DNA from: Xestospongia bergquistia
Taxonomy: Eukaryota; Porifera; Demospongiae; Haplosclerida; Petrosiidae
Length of the DNA: 64,000 nt
NCBI GenBank assembly: GCA_963965975.1
Contig: OZ014411.1
Coordinates: 18,380,446-18,444,445, forward strand
Reading direction: 5' to 3'
The notes below the pieces were generated by a model. The model was given only the letters and a program-made list of their open reading frames with translations. It had not been told where the DNA came from and ran no database searches. Both the position numbers and the translations under genes were made by a program. This document shows positions 12,008 through 24,371 of the stretch, in pieces; within the stretch, counting starts at the first letter, position 1, and each line of letters opens with the position of its first letter.

Positions 12008-13293
12008 GGGAATAATGAAATGAACTTTTATTAACAGTTTAGTAACTTGGTTTGCATTAACACTCTAAAGTCTTTAAATTAAAGACTTCAGAAGGTTTAC
12101 ACTATTGAGTGAAGTTAATAAAGTAAACAGCTCAGTCTAAAGGACTCTATGGGACTAACTAAATAAACTGTTATTAACAGTTTAGTAAGTTGGTTTGCCT
12201 TAACACTCTAAAGTCTTTAAATTAAAGACTTTAGAAGGTTTAGAATATTGATTTAAGTTAACAAAGTAAACAGCTCAGTCTAACGGACTCTATGGGACTA
12301 ACTAAATGAACTGTTATTAACAGTTTAGTAAGTTGGTTCGCATTAACACTCTAAAGTCTTTAAATTAAAGACTTTAGAAGGTTAAGACTATGGAGAGAAG
12401 TTAATAAAGTAAGCAGCTCACTCTAAAGGACTCTATGGGACTAACTAAATAAACTGTTATTAACAGTTTAGTAAGTTGGTTTGCATTAACACTCTAAAGT
12501 CTTTAAATTAAAGACTTTAGAAGGTTTCGCTATTGAGTGAAGTTTAGAAAGTAAACAGCTTAGTCTAAAGGACTCTATGGGACTAACTAAATAAAATGTT
12601 ATTAACAGTTTAATAAGTTGGTTTGCATTAACACTCTAAAGTCTTTAAATTAAAGACTTTAGAAGGTTTAGACTATTGAGTGAAGTTTACAAAGTAAACA
12701 GCTCTGTCTAATGGACTCTATGGGACTAACTAAATGAACTGTTATTAACAGTTTAGTAAGTTGGTTTGCATTAACACTCTAAAGTCTTTAAATTAAAGAC
12801 TTTAGAAGGTTTAGACTATTGAGTGAAGTTAATAAAGTAAACAGCTTACTTTAAAGGACTCTATAGGACTAACTAAATAAACTGTTATTAACAGTTTAGT
12901 AAGATGGTTTGCATTAACACTCTAAAGTCTTTAAATTAAAGACTTTAGAAGGTTTAGACTATTGAGTGAAGTTAATAAAGTAAACAGCTCAGTCTAAAGG
13001 ACTCTATGTTACTACCTAAATAAACTGTTATTAACAGTTTAGTAAGTATGTTTGCCTTAACACTCTAAAGTCTTTAAATTAAAGACTTTAGAAGGTTTAA
13101 ACTATTGATTGAAGTTAACAAAGTAAAGAGCTCAGTCTAATGGACTCTATGGGACTAACTAAATGAACTGTTATTAACAGTTTAGTAATTTGGTTTGCAT
13201 TAACACTCTAAAGTCTTTAAATTAAAGACTTTAGAAGGTTTAGACTATTGAGTGAAGTTAATAAAGTAAACAGCTCAGTCTAAAGGACTCTAT
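12008..13293 (+). repeat. Superfamily II block, 9 monomers
   Basis: Nine near-consensus monomers with GTTAATAAAG or GTTAACAAAG. Copies with CAGTCTAATGGACTC alternate with copies with CAGTCTAAAGGACTC, an alternation also common after 33 kb. Both borders with superfamily I are sharp. Confidence 0.7.
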
Positions 13294-16200
13294 GGGACTA
13301 ACTAAATAAACTGCTATTAACAGTTTAGTAAGTTGGTTTCCCGTATCATTCTAAAGTCTTTAAATTAAAGAGTTTAGAAGGTTTAGACTATTGAGTGAAG
13401 ATTATAAAGTAAACAGCTCAGTTTAAAGGACTCTATGGGACTAACTAAAGAAACTGTTATTATCAGTTTAGTAAGTTGGTTTCCATTAACACTTTACAGT
13501 CTTTAATTTTAAGAGTTTAGAAGGTTTAGACTATTGAGTAAATTTTATAGAGTAAACTGCTCAATCTAAAGACTTATGGGACAAGTAAATAAACTGCTAT
13601 GAACAGTTTACTAAGTTGGTTTGCATTAACGCTCTAAACTCTTTAAATTAAAGAGTTTAGAAGGTTTACATTGTTGAGTGAAGTTTGTAAAGTAAACAGC
13701 TCAGTCCAAAGGACTCTATGGTCTAACTAAATAAACTACTATTACCAGTTTAGTAAGTTTGTTTGCATTAACACTCTAAAGTCTTTAATTTAAAAACATT
13801 AGAAGGTTTAGGCTATTGAGTGAAGTTTATAAAATATACAGCTCAGTCTAAAGGACTCTATGGGACTAACTAAATGAAGTGCTATTAAGAGTTTAGTAAG
13901 TTGGTTTGCATTAACACTCTAAAGTCTTTAAATTAAAGACTTTAGAAGGTTTAGACTATTGAGTGAAGTTAACAAAGGATACAGCTCAGTCTAAAGGACT
14001 CTATGGGACTAACTAAATAAACTGTTATTAACAGTTTAGTAAGTTTGTTTGCATTAAGACTCTAAAGTCTTTAAATTAAAGACTTTAGAAGTTTTAGACT
14101 ATTGATTGAAGTTAATAAAGTAAACAGCTCAGTCTAAAGGACTCTATGGGACTAACTGAATAAACTGCTACTAACAATGTTTAGTAAGTTGGTTTGCATT
14201 AACACTCTAAAGTCTTTAAATTAAAGACTTTAGAAGGTTTAGACTATTAAGTGAAGATTATAAAGTAAACAGCTCAGTTTAAAGGACTCTATGGGACTAA
14301 CTAAAGTAACTGTTATTAACAGTTTACTAAGTTGGTTTCCATTAACACTTTACAGTCTTTAATTTTAAGACTTTAGAAGGTTTAGACTATTGAGTAAATT
14401 TTATAGAGTAAACTGCTCAGTCTAAAGGTCTTATGGGACGAATTAAATGAACTGCTATGAACAGTTTAGTAAGTTGGTTTGCATTAACTCTCTAAAGTCT
14501 TTAAATCAAAGAGTTTAGAAGGTTTAGACTATAGAGTGAAGTTTATAAAGTAAACAGCTCAGTCTAAAGGACTCTATCGGACTAACTAAATAAACCACTA
14601 TTAACAGTTTAGTAAGTTGGTTTGCATTAACACTCTAGAGTCATTAATTTAAATACATTAGAAGGTTTAGACTATTGAGTGAAGTTTATAAAGTATACAG
14701 CTCAGTCTAAAGGACTCTATGGGACTAACTAAATAAACTACTATTAACAGTTTAGTAAGTTGGTTTGCATTAACACTCTAAAGTCTTTAAATTACGACTT
14801 TAGAAGGTTTAGACTATTCAGTGAAGATAATAAAGTAAACAGCTCAGTCTAAAGGACTCTATGGGACTAATTAAATATACTGTTATTAACAGTTTAGTAA
14901 GTTGGTTTGCATGAACACCCTAAAGTCTTTAATTTAAAGACTTTAGAAGGTTTAGAGTATAAAGTAAATTTTATAAAGTAAACTGCTCATTCTAAAGGAC
15001 TGTATGGGACTAACTAAATAAACTGCTATTAACAGTTTAGTAAGTTGGTTTGCGTTAAAACTCTAAAGTCTTTAATTGAAAGACTTTAGAAGGTTTAGAC
15101 TATTGAGTTAAGTTTATAAAGTAAACAGCTAAGTCTAAAGGACTCTATGAAAGTAACTAAATAAACTGCTATTAACAGTTTAGTAAGTTGGTTTGCATTA
15201 ACACTCTAAAGTCTTTAATTTAAAGACTTTAGAAGGTTTTGACTATTGAGTAAATGTTATAAAGTAAAATGCTCAGTCTAAAGGACTTATGGGACTAACT
15301 AAATAAACTATTATTAACAGTTTAGTATGTTGGTTTGCATTAATGGTCTAAAGTGTTTAATTTAAAGAGCTTAGAATCCTTAGACTAATAAGTGAAATTT
15401 TTAATGTATATAGCTCATTCTAAAGGACTTAATGGCACCAACTATATAAACTGGCATTAACAGTATAGTACGTTGGTTTGCATTAACGCACTGAAGTCTT
15501 TATTTCAAAGACTTTAGAAGGTTTAGACTATTGCCTGAAGATAATAAAGTAAACAGCTATGTCTAAAGGACTCTATGGGACTAACTAAATAAACTGCTAT
15601 TAACAATGTTTAGTAAGTTGGTTTGCATTAACACTCTAAAGTCTTTAAATTAAAGAGTTTAGAAGGTTTAGACTATTAAGTGAAGATTATAAAGTAAACA
15701 GCTCAGTTTGAAGGACTCTATGGGACTAACTAAAGAAACTGTTATTAACAGTTTAGTAAGTTGGTTTCCATTAACACATTACAGTCTTTAATTTTAAGAC
15801 TTTAGAAGGTTTAGACAATTGAGTAAATTTTATAGAGTAAACTGCTCAGTCTAAAGGACTTATGGGACGAAGTAAATAAACTGCTATAAAAAGTTTAGTA
15901 AGTTGGTTTGCATTAACGCACTAAACTCTTTAAATTAAATAGTTTAGAAGGTTGAGACAATTGAGTGAAGTTTATAATGTAAACAGCTCAGTCTAAAGGA
16001 CTCTATGGACTAACTAAATAAACTACTATTAACAGTTTAGTAAGTTGGTTTGCATTAACAATCTAAGTCTTTAAATCAAAGATTTTAGAAGGCTTAGACT
16101 ATTGCGTGATGTTAACAAAGTAAACAGGTCAGTCTAATGGACTCTATGGGACTAACTAAATGAACTGTTATTAACAGTTTAGTAAGTTTGTTTGCATTAA

Positions 16201-19200
16201 CACTCTAAAGACTTTAAATTAAAGACTTTAGAAGGTTTAGACTATTGAGTGAAGTTAATAAAGTAAACAGCTTAGTCTAAAGGACTCTATGGGACTAACT
16301 AAATAAAATGTTATTAACAGTTTAGTAAGTTGGTTTGCATTATCACTCTAAAGTCTATAAATTAAAGACCTTAGAAGTTTTAGACTATTGAGTGAAGTTA
16401 ATAAAGTAAACAGCTCAGTCTAAAGGACTCTATGGGACTAACTAAGTAAACTGCTATTAACAATGTTTAGTAAGTTGTTTTGCATTAACACTCTAAAGTC
16501 TTTAAATTAAAGAGTTTAGAATGTTCAGACTATTAAGTAAAGATTATAAAGTAAACAGCTCAGTTTAAAGGTCTCTATGGGACTAACTGAAGAAACTGTT
16601 ATTAACAGTTTAGTAAGTTGGTTTCCATTAACACTTTACAGTCTTTAATTTTAAGACTTTAGAAGGTTTAGACTATTGAGTAAATTTTATGGAGTGAACT
16701 GCTTAGTTTAAAGGACTTATGGGACGAAGTAAATAAACTGCTATGAACGGTTTAGTAAGTTTGTTTGCATTAACGCTCTAAACGCTTTAAATTAAAGAGT
16801 TTAGAAGGTTTAGACTATTAAGTGAAGATTATAAAGTAAACAGCTCTGTTTAAAGGACTCTATGGGACTAACTAAAGAAATTGTTATTATCAGTTTAGTA
16901 AGTTTCTTTCCATTAACACTTTACAGTCTTTAATTTTAAGACTTTAGAAGGTTTAGACTATTGAGTAAATTTTACAGAGTAAACTGCTCAGTCTAAAGGA
17001 CTTATGGGACGAACTAAATAAACTGCTTTGAACGGTTTAGTAAGTTGGTTTGCAATAACACTCTAAAGTCTTTAAATTAAAGAGTTTAGAAGGTTTAGAC
17101 TATTAATTGAAGATTATAAAGTAAACAGCTCAGTTTAAAGGACTCTATGGGACTAACTAAAGTAACTGTTATTAACAGTTTAGTAAGTTGGTTTCCATTA
17201 ACACTTTACAGTCTTTAATTTTAAGACTTTAGAAGGTTTAGACAATTGAGTAAATTTTATAGTGTAAACTGCTTAGTCTAAAGGACTTATGGGACGAAGT
17301 AAATAAACTTCTATGAACAGTTTAGTAAGTTGGTTTGCATTAACGCTCTAAACTCTTTAAATTAAACAGTTTAGAAGGTTTAGACTATAGAGTGAAGTTT
17401 ATAAAGTAAACAGCTCAGTCTAAAGGACTCTATCGGACTAACTAAATAAACTACTATTAACAGTTTAGTAAGTTCGTTTGCATTAACACACTAGAGTCTT
17501 TAACTTAAAGACATTAGAAGGTTTAGACTATTGAGTGAAGTTTATAAAGTAAACAGCTCAGTCTAAAGGACTCTATGGGACTAACTAAATAAACTACTAT
17601 TAACAGTTTAGTAAGTTGCTTCGCATTAAAACTCTAAAATCTTTAAATTAAAGACTTTAGAAGGTTTAGACTATTGAGTGAAGATAATAAAGTAAACAGC
17701 TCAGTCTAAAGGACTCTATGGGACTAATTAAATATGCTGTTATTAACAGTTTAGTAAGTTGGTTTGCATTAACACTCTAAAGTGTTTAATTTAAAGACGT
17801 TACAAGGTTTAGAGTATAAAGTAAATTTTATAAAGTAAACTGCTTATTCTAAAGGACTCTATGGGACTAACTAAATAAACTGCTATTAACAGTTTAGTAA
17901 GTTGGTTTGCGTTAAAACTCTAAAGTCTTTAATTGAAAGACTTTAGAAGGTTTAGACTATTTAGTTAAGTTTATAAAGTAAACAGCTCAGTCTAAAGGAC
18001 TCTATGAAACTAACTAAATAAACTGCTATTAACAGTTTAGTAAGTTGGTTTGCATTAACACTCTAAAGTCTTTAATTTAAAGACTTTAGAAGGTTTAGAC
18101 TATTGAGTAAATTTTATAAAGTAAAATGCTCAGTCTAAAGGACTGTATGTGACTAACTAAAGAAACTATTATTAACAGTTTAGTATGTTGGTTTGCATTA
18201 ATGGTCTAAAGTGTTTAATTTAAAGAGCTTAGAATCCTTAGACTAATAAGTGAAATTTTTAATGAATATAGCCCAGTCTAAAGGACTTAATGGCACCAAC
18301 TAAATAAATTGGCATTAACAGTATAATACGTTGGTTTTCATTAACGCACTGAAGTCTTTATTTTAAAGACTTTAGAAGGTTCAGACTATTGATTGAAGAT
18401 AATAAAGAAAACAGCTAAGTCTAAAGGACTCTATGGGACTAACTAAATAAACTGCTATTAACAATGTTTAGTAAGTTGGTTTGCATTAACACTCTAAAGT
18501 CTTTAAATTAAAGAGTTTAGAAGGTTTAGACTATTAAGTGAAGATTATAAAGTAAACAGCTCAGTTTAAAGGACTCTATGGGACTAACTAAAGAAACTGT
18601 TATTAACAGTTTAGTAAGTTGGTTTCCATTAACACTTTACAGTCTTTAATTTTAAGACTTTAGAAGGTTTAGACTATTGAGTAAATTTTATAGAGTAAAC
18701 TGCTCAGTCTAAAGGACTTATGGGACGAAGTAAATAAACTGCTATGAACAGTTTAGTAAGTTGGTCTGCATTAACGCTGTAAACTCTTTATATTAAATAG
18801 TTTAGAAGGTTTAGACTATTCAGTGAAGTTTATAATGTAACAGCTCAGTCTAAAGGACTCTATGGGACTAACTAAATAAACTACTATTAACAGTTTAGTA
18901 AGTTGGTTTGCATTAACACTCTAAAGTCTTTAATTTAAAGACATTAGAAGGTTTAGTCTATTGAATGAAGTTTATAAAGTAAACAGCTCAGTCTAAAGGA
19001 CTCTATGGGACTAACTAAATAAAGTGCTATTAACAGTTTAGTAAGTTGGTTTGCATTAACACTCTAAAGTCTTTAAATCAAAGATTTTAGAAGGTTTAGA
19101 CTATTGAGTGAAGTTAACAAAGTAAACAGGTCTGTCAAATGGACTCTATGGGACTAACTAAATGAACTGTTATTAACAGTTTAGTAAGTAGGTTTGCATG

Positions 19201-20280
19201 AACACTCTAAAGTCTTTAAATTAAAGACTTTAGAAGTTTTAGACTATTGAGTGAAGTTAATAAAGTAAACAGCTCAGTCTAAAGGACTCTATGGGACTAA
19301 CTAAATAAACTGCTATTAACAATGTTTAGTAAGTTGGTTTGCATTAACACTCAAAAGTCTTTAAATTAAAGAGTTTAGAAATTTAGACTATTAAGTGAAG
19401 ATTATAAAGTAAACAGTTCAGTTTAAAGGACTCTATGGGACTAACTAAAGAAACTGTTATTAACAGTTTAGTAAGTTGGTTTCCATTAACACTTTACAGT
19501 CTTTAATTTTAAGACTTTAGAAGGTTTAGACAATTGAGTAAATTTTATAGAGTAAACTGCTCAGTCTAAAGGACTTATGGGACGAAGTAAATAAACTGCT
19601 ACGAACGGTTTAGTAAGTTCGTTTGCATTAACGCTCTAAACGCTTTAAATTAAAGAGTTTAGAAGGTTTAGACTATAGAGTGAAGTTTATAAAGTAAACA
19701 GCTCAGTCTAAGGGACTCTATCGGATTAACTAAATAAACTACTATTAAGAGTTTAGTAAGTTGGTTTGCATTACACTCTAAAGTCTTTAAATTAAAGACT
19801 TTAGAAGGTTTAGACTATTGAGAGAAGATAATAAAGTAAACAGCTCAGTCAAAAGGACTCTATAGGACTAATTAGATATACTATTATTAACAGTTTAGTA
19901 AGATGGTTTGCATTAACACTCTAAAGTCTTTAATTTAAAGACTTTAGAAGGTTTAGAGTATAAAGTAAATTTTATAAAGTAAACTGCTCATTCTAAAGGA
20001 CTGTATGTGACTAACTAAAGAAACTATTATTAACAGTTTAGTATGTTGGTTTGCATTAATGGTCTAAAGTGTTTAATTTAAAGAGCTTAGAATCCTTAGA
20101 CTAATAAGTGAAATTTTTAATGTATATAGCTCAGTCTAAAGGACTTAATGGCACCAACTAAATAAACTGGCATTAACAGTATAATACGTTGGTTTGCATT
20201 AACGCTATGAAGTCTTTATTTTAAAGACTTTAGAAGGTTTAGACTATTGAGTGAAGTTTATAAAGTAAACTGATATGTCT
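13294..20280 (+). repeat. Higher-order repeat, about 20 monomers (2,857 bp)
   Basis: TTTCCATT monomers lie at 13,480, 14,336, 15,765, 16,622, 16,907, 17,192, 18,623 and 19,480. From 14,336 the spacing in monomers is 10, 6, 2, 2, 10, 6. Thus 14,336 to 17,192 is 2,856 bp, and 16,622 to 19,480 is 2,858 bp. An independent marker, GGCACCAACT at 15,434 and 18,292, is 2,858 bp apart. The HOR joins superfamily I subtypes with a few superfamily II monomers in fixed order, so the mixture itself has been amplified as a unit. Copies differ by scattered single-base changes. Confidence 0.8.
16577..17290 (+). repeat. Local amplification of a two-monomer unit
   Basis: A dimer made of the TTTCCATT monomer and the GGGACGAA monomer occurs three times running, with TTTCC at 16,622, 16,907 and 17,192 (285 bp steps). 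Elsewhere the same dimer occurs once per 6 or 10 monomers. The middle GGGACGAACT copy ends like the AACAATGTTT subtype (AATAACACTC, TTAATTGAAG), so it is a hybrid, as expected from unequal exchange. Confidence 0.7.
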
Positions 20281-21760
20281 AAAGGACTCTATGGGACTAA
20301 CTAAATAAACTGCTATTACAGTTTAGTAAGTTGGTTTGCGTTAAAACATTAAAGTCTTTAATTTAAACACTTTAGAAGGTTTAGACTATTGAGTTAAGTT
20401 TATAAAGGAAACAGCTCAGTCTAAAGGACTCTATGGGACTAACTAAATATACTGTTATTAACAGTTTTTTAAGTTGGTTTGCATTAACACTCTAAAGTCT
20501 TCAATTTCAAGACTTTACAAGGTTTAGAATGTTGAGTAAATTTTACAAAGTAAGCTGCGCATTCTAAAGGACTCTATGCGACTAACTAAATAAACTGCTA
20601 TTAACAGTTTAGTAAGTTCGTTTCCATTAACATTCTAAAGTCTTTATTTTAATGACTTTAGAAGGTTTAGACTATTGCGTAAATGTTATAAAGTAAACTG
20701 CTCAGTCTAAAGGACTTATGGGACTAACTAAATAAACTATTATTAACAGGTTAGTATGTTGGTTTGCATTAATGGTCTAAAGTGTTTAATTTAAAGAGCT
20801 TAGAATCCTTAGACTAATAAGTGAAATTTTTAAAGTATATTGCTCAGTCTAAAGGACTTAAAGCACCAACTAAATAAACTAGCATTAACAGTATAATACG
20901 TTGGTTTGCATTAACGCTCTGAAGTCTTTAATTTAAAGACTTTAGAAGGTTTAGACTATTGAGTGAAGTTTAGAAAGTAAACTGATATGTCTAAAGGACT
21001 CTATGGGACTAACTAAATAAACTGCTATTAACAGTTTAGTAAGTTCGTTTGCATTAACACTCTAAAGTCTTTATTTTAATGACTTTAGAAGTTTAGACTA
21101 TTGAGTTAAGTTGATAAAGTAAACTGCTTAGTCTAAACGACTTAATGGGACTAACTAAATAAACTGCTATTAACAGGTTAGTAAGTTCCTTTGCAATAAC
21201 ACTCTAAAGTCTTTTATTTAAAGTCTTTAGAAGTTTTAGACTATTGAGTTAAGTTTATAAAGTAAACAGCTCAGTCTAAAGGACTCTATGGGACTAACTA
21301 AATAAAGTGCTATTAACAGTTTAGTAAGTTGTTTTGCATTAACACTCTAAAGTCTTTAATTTAAAGACTTTAGAAGGTTTAGACTATTGAGTAAATTTTA
21401 TAAAGTAAACTGCTCATTCTAAAGGACTCTATGGGACTAACTAAATAAACTTCTATTAACAGTTTAGTAAGTTCTTTTGCATTAACACTCTAAAGTCTTT
21501 AATTTAATGACTTTAGAAGGTTTAGACTGTTGAGTAAAGTTTATAAAGTAAACTGCTCAGTCTAAAGGACTTAATGGGACTAACTAAATAAACCGCTATT
21601 AACAGTTTAAGAAGTTGGTTTGCATTAACGGTCTGAACTCTTTAATTTAAAGACTTTAGAAGGTTTAGACTATTGAGTAAATTTTATATAGTAAACTGAT
21701 ACGTCTAAAGGACTCCATGGGACTAACTAAATAAACTGCTATTAACAGTTTAGTAAGTTC

Positions 21761-24371
21761 GTTTGCATTAGCACTCAAAAGTCTTTTATTTAAAGACTTT
21801 AGAAGGTTTAGACTATTGAGTGAAGTTTATGAAGTAAACAGCTCATTCTAAAGGACTCTTTGGACTATCTAAATAAACTACTATTAACAGTTTAGTAAGT
21901 GCGTTTGCATTAACACTCTAAAGTCTTTAATTCAATGACTTTAGAAGGTTTAGCCTGTTGAGTAAAGTTTATAAAGTAAACTGCTCAGTCTCAAGGACTT
22001 AATGGGCCTAACTAAATAAACTGCTATTAACAGTTTAGTAAGTTGCTTTGCGTTGATGGTCTGAACTCTTTAATTTAAAGACTTTAGAAGCCTTCGACTA
22101 ATAAGTGAAATTTGTAATGTAAGACTTTAGAAGGTTTAGACTATTGAGTAAATGTTATAAAGTAAACTGCTCAGTCTAAAGGACTTATGGGACTAACTAA
22201 ATAAACTATTATTAACAGTTTAGTATGTTGTTTGCATTAACGGTATAAGTGTTTAATTTAAAGAGCTTAGAATCCTTAGACTAATAAGTGAAATTTTTAA
22301 AGTATATTGCTCAGTCTAAACGACTTAAAGCACCAACTAAATAAACTGGCATTAACAGTATAATACGTTGGTTTGCATTAACGCTCTGAAGTCTTTTATT
22401 TAAAGACTTTAGAAGGTTTAGACTATTGAGTGAAGTTTAAAAAGTAAACTGATATGTCTGAAGGACTCTATGGGACTAACTAAATAAAGGGCTATTAAGA
22501 GTTTAGTAACTTAGTTTGCATTAACACTCTAAAGTGTTTTATTTAAAGACTTTAAAAGGTTTAGATCATTGAGTGAAGTTTATAAAGTAAACAGCTCAGT
22601 CTAAAGGATTCTATGGGACTAACTAAATAAACTGTCATTAACAGTTTAGTAAGTTGTTTTGCATTAACACTCTAAAGTCTTTAATTTCAAGACTTTAGAA
22701 GGTTAAGAATGTTGAGTAAATTTTATAAAGTAAGCTGCACATTCTAAAGGTCTCTATGGGACTAACTAAATAAACTGCTATTAACAGTTTAGTAAGATGG
22801 TTTGCATTAACACTCTAAAGTCTTTAATTTAAAGACTTTAGAATGTTTAGACTATTGAGTGAGGTTTATAAAGTAAAGAGCTCTGTCTAAAGGACTCTAT
22901 GAAACTAACTAAATAAACTGCCTATCAACAGTTTAGTAAGTTGGTTTGCATTAACACTCTAAAGTCTTTAATTTAATGACTTTAGAAGGTTTAGACTATT
23001 TAGTAAATTTTATTAAGTGAACTGGTCAGTCTAAAGGACTTATGGGGCTAACTAAATAAACTGCTATTTTCAGTTTAGTATCTTGGTTAGCATTAACACT
23101 CTAAAGTCTTTAAATTAAAGACTTTAGAAGGTTTAGACTATTGAGTGAAGTTAATAAAGTAAACAGCTCAGTCTAAAGGACTCTATGGGACTAACTAAAC
23201 AAACTCCTATAAACAGTTTAGTAAGTTGGTTTGCGTTCAAACTCTAAAGTCTTTAATTTAAAGACTTTAGAAGGTTTAGAATATTGAGTGAAGATTATAA
23301 AGTAAACAGCTCAGTCTAAAGGACTCTATGAAACTAACTAAGTAAACAGCTATTAACAGTATAATAAGTTCGTTTGCGTTAACGTCTAATGTCTTTAAAT
23401 TAAAGAGTTCACAAGGTTTAGACTATTGAGTGAAGTTTATAAAGTAAACTGTTAGGTCTAAAGGACTCTTTCGAACTATCTAAATAAACTGCTATTAACA
23501 GTTTAGTAAGTTGGTTTGCATTAACACTCCAAAGTCTTTTATTTAAAGACTTTAGAAGGTTTAGATTATTGATAGAAGTTTATAAAGTAAACAGCTCAGT
23601 CTAAAGGGCTCTACGGGACTAACTAAATCAACTGTTATTAACAGTTTAGTAAGTTGGTTTGCATTAACACGGTAAACTCTTTAATTTCAAGACTTTAGAA
23701 GGTTTAGAATGTTGAGTAAATTTTATAAAGTAAACAGCTCAGTCTAAAGGACTCTATGGGACTAACTAAATAAACTGTTATTAACAGTTTAGTAAGTTGG
23801 TTTGCCTTAACACTCTAAAGTCTTTAAATTAAAGAGTTTGGAAGGTTTAGACTATTGAGTGAATTTCATAAAGTAAATTGCACAGTCTGAAGGACTCTAT
23901 GAAAGTAACTAAGTAAGCAGCTATTAACAGTATAATAAGTTCGTTTGCATTAACGCTCTAATATCTTTAAATTAAAGAGTTTACAAGGTTTAGACTATTG
24001 AGTGAAGTTTATAAAGTAAACTGTTAGGTCTAAAGGACTCTTTCGGACTAACTAAATAAACTGCTATTAACAGTTTAGTAAGTTGGTTTGCATTAACACT
24101 CCAAAGTCTTTTTTTTAAAGACTTTAGAAGGTTTAGATTGTTGAGTGAAGTTTATAAAGTAAACAGCTTAGTCTAAAGGCCTCTATGGGACTAACTAAAT
24201 CAACTGTCATTAACAGTTTAGTAAGTTGGTTTGCATTAACACGGTAAAGTCTTTAATTTCAAGACTTTCGAAGGTTTAGAACGATGAGTAAATTTTATAA
24301 AGTAAACAGCTCAGTCTAAAGGACTCTATGGGAATAACTAAATAAACTGTTATTAACAGTTTAGTAAGATT
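21761..24371 (+). repeat. 2,611-bp tandem duplication, copy 1
   Basis: This segment recurs at +2,611. Check points are GCTCATTCTAAAGG (21,841 and 24,452), GGGCCTAAC (22,004 and 24,615) and GGGAATAAC (24,330 and 26,941). I saw no difference between the copies in the stretches compared. The length is 18 monomers plus a 43-bp internal expansion minus small deletions. Confidence 0.92.
22004..22188 (+). repeat. Expanded monomer, 185 bp
   Basis: GGG landmarks at 22,004 and 22,189. GACTTTAGAAG occurs twice, 43 bp apart (22,080 and 22,123), the first followed by CCTTCGACTAATAAGTG. Homologous to the expanded monomer at 3,433-3,616 and identical to 24,615-24,799 within the 2,611-bp duplication. Confidence 0.85.
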
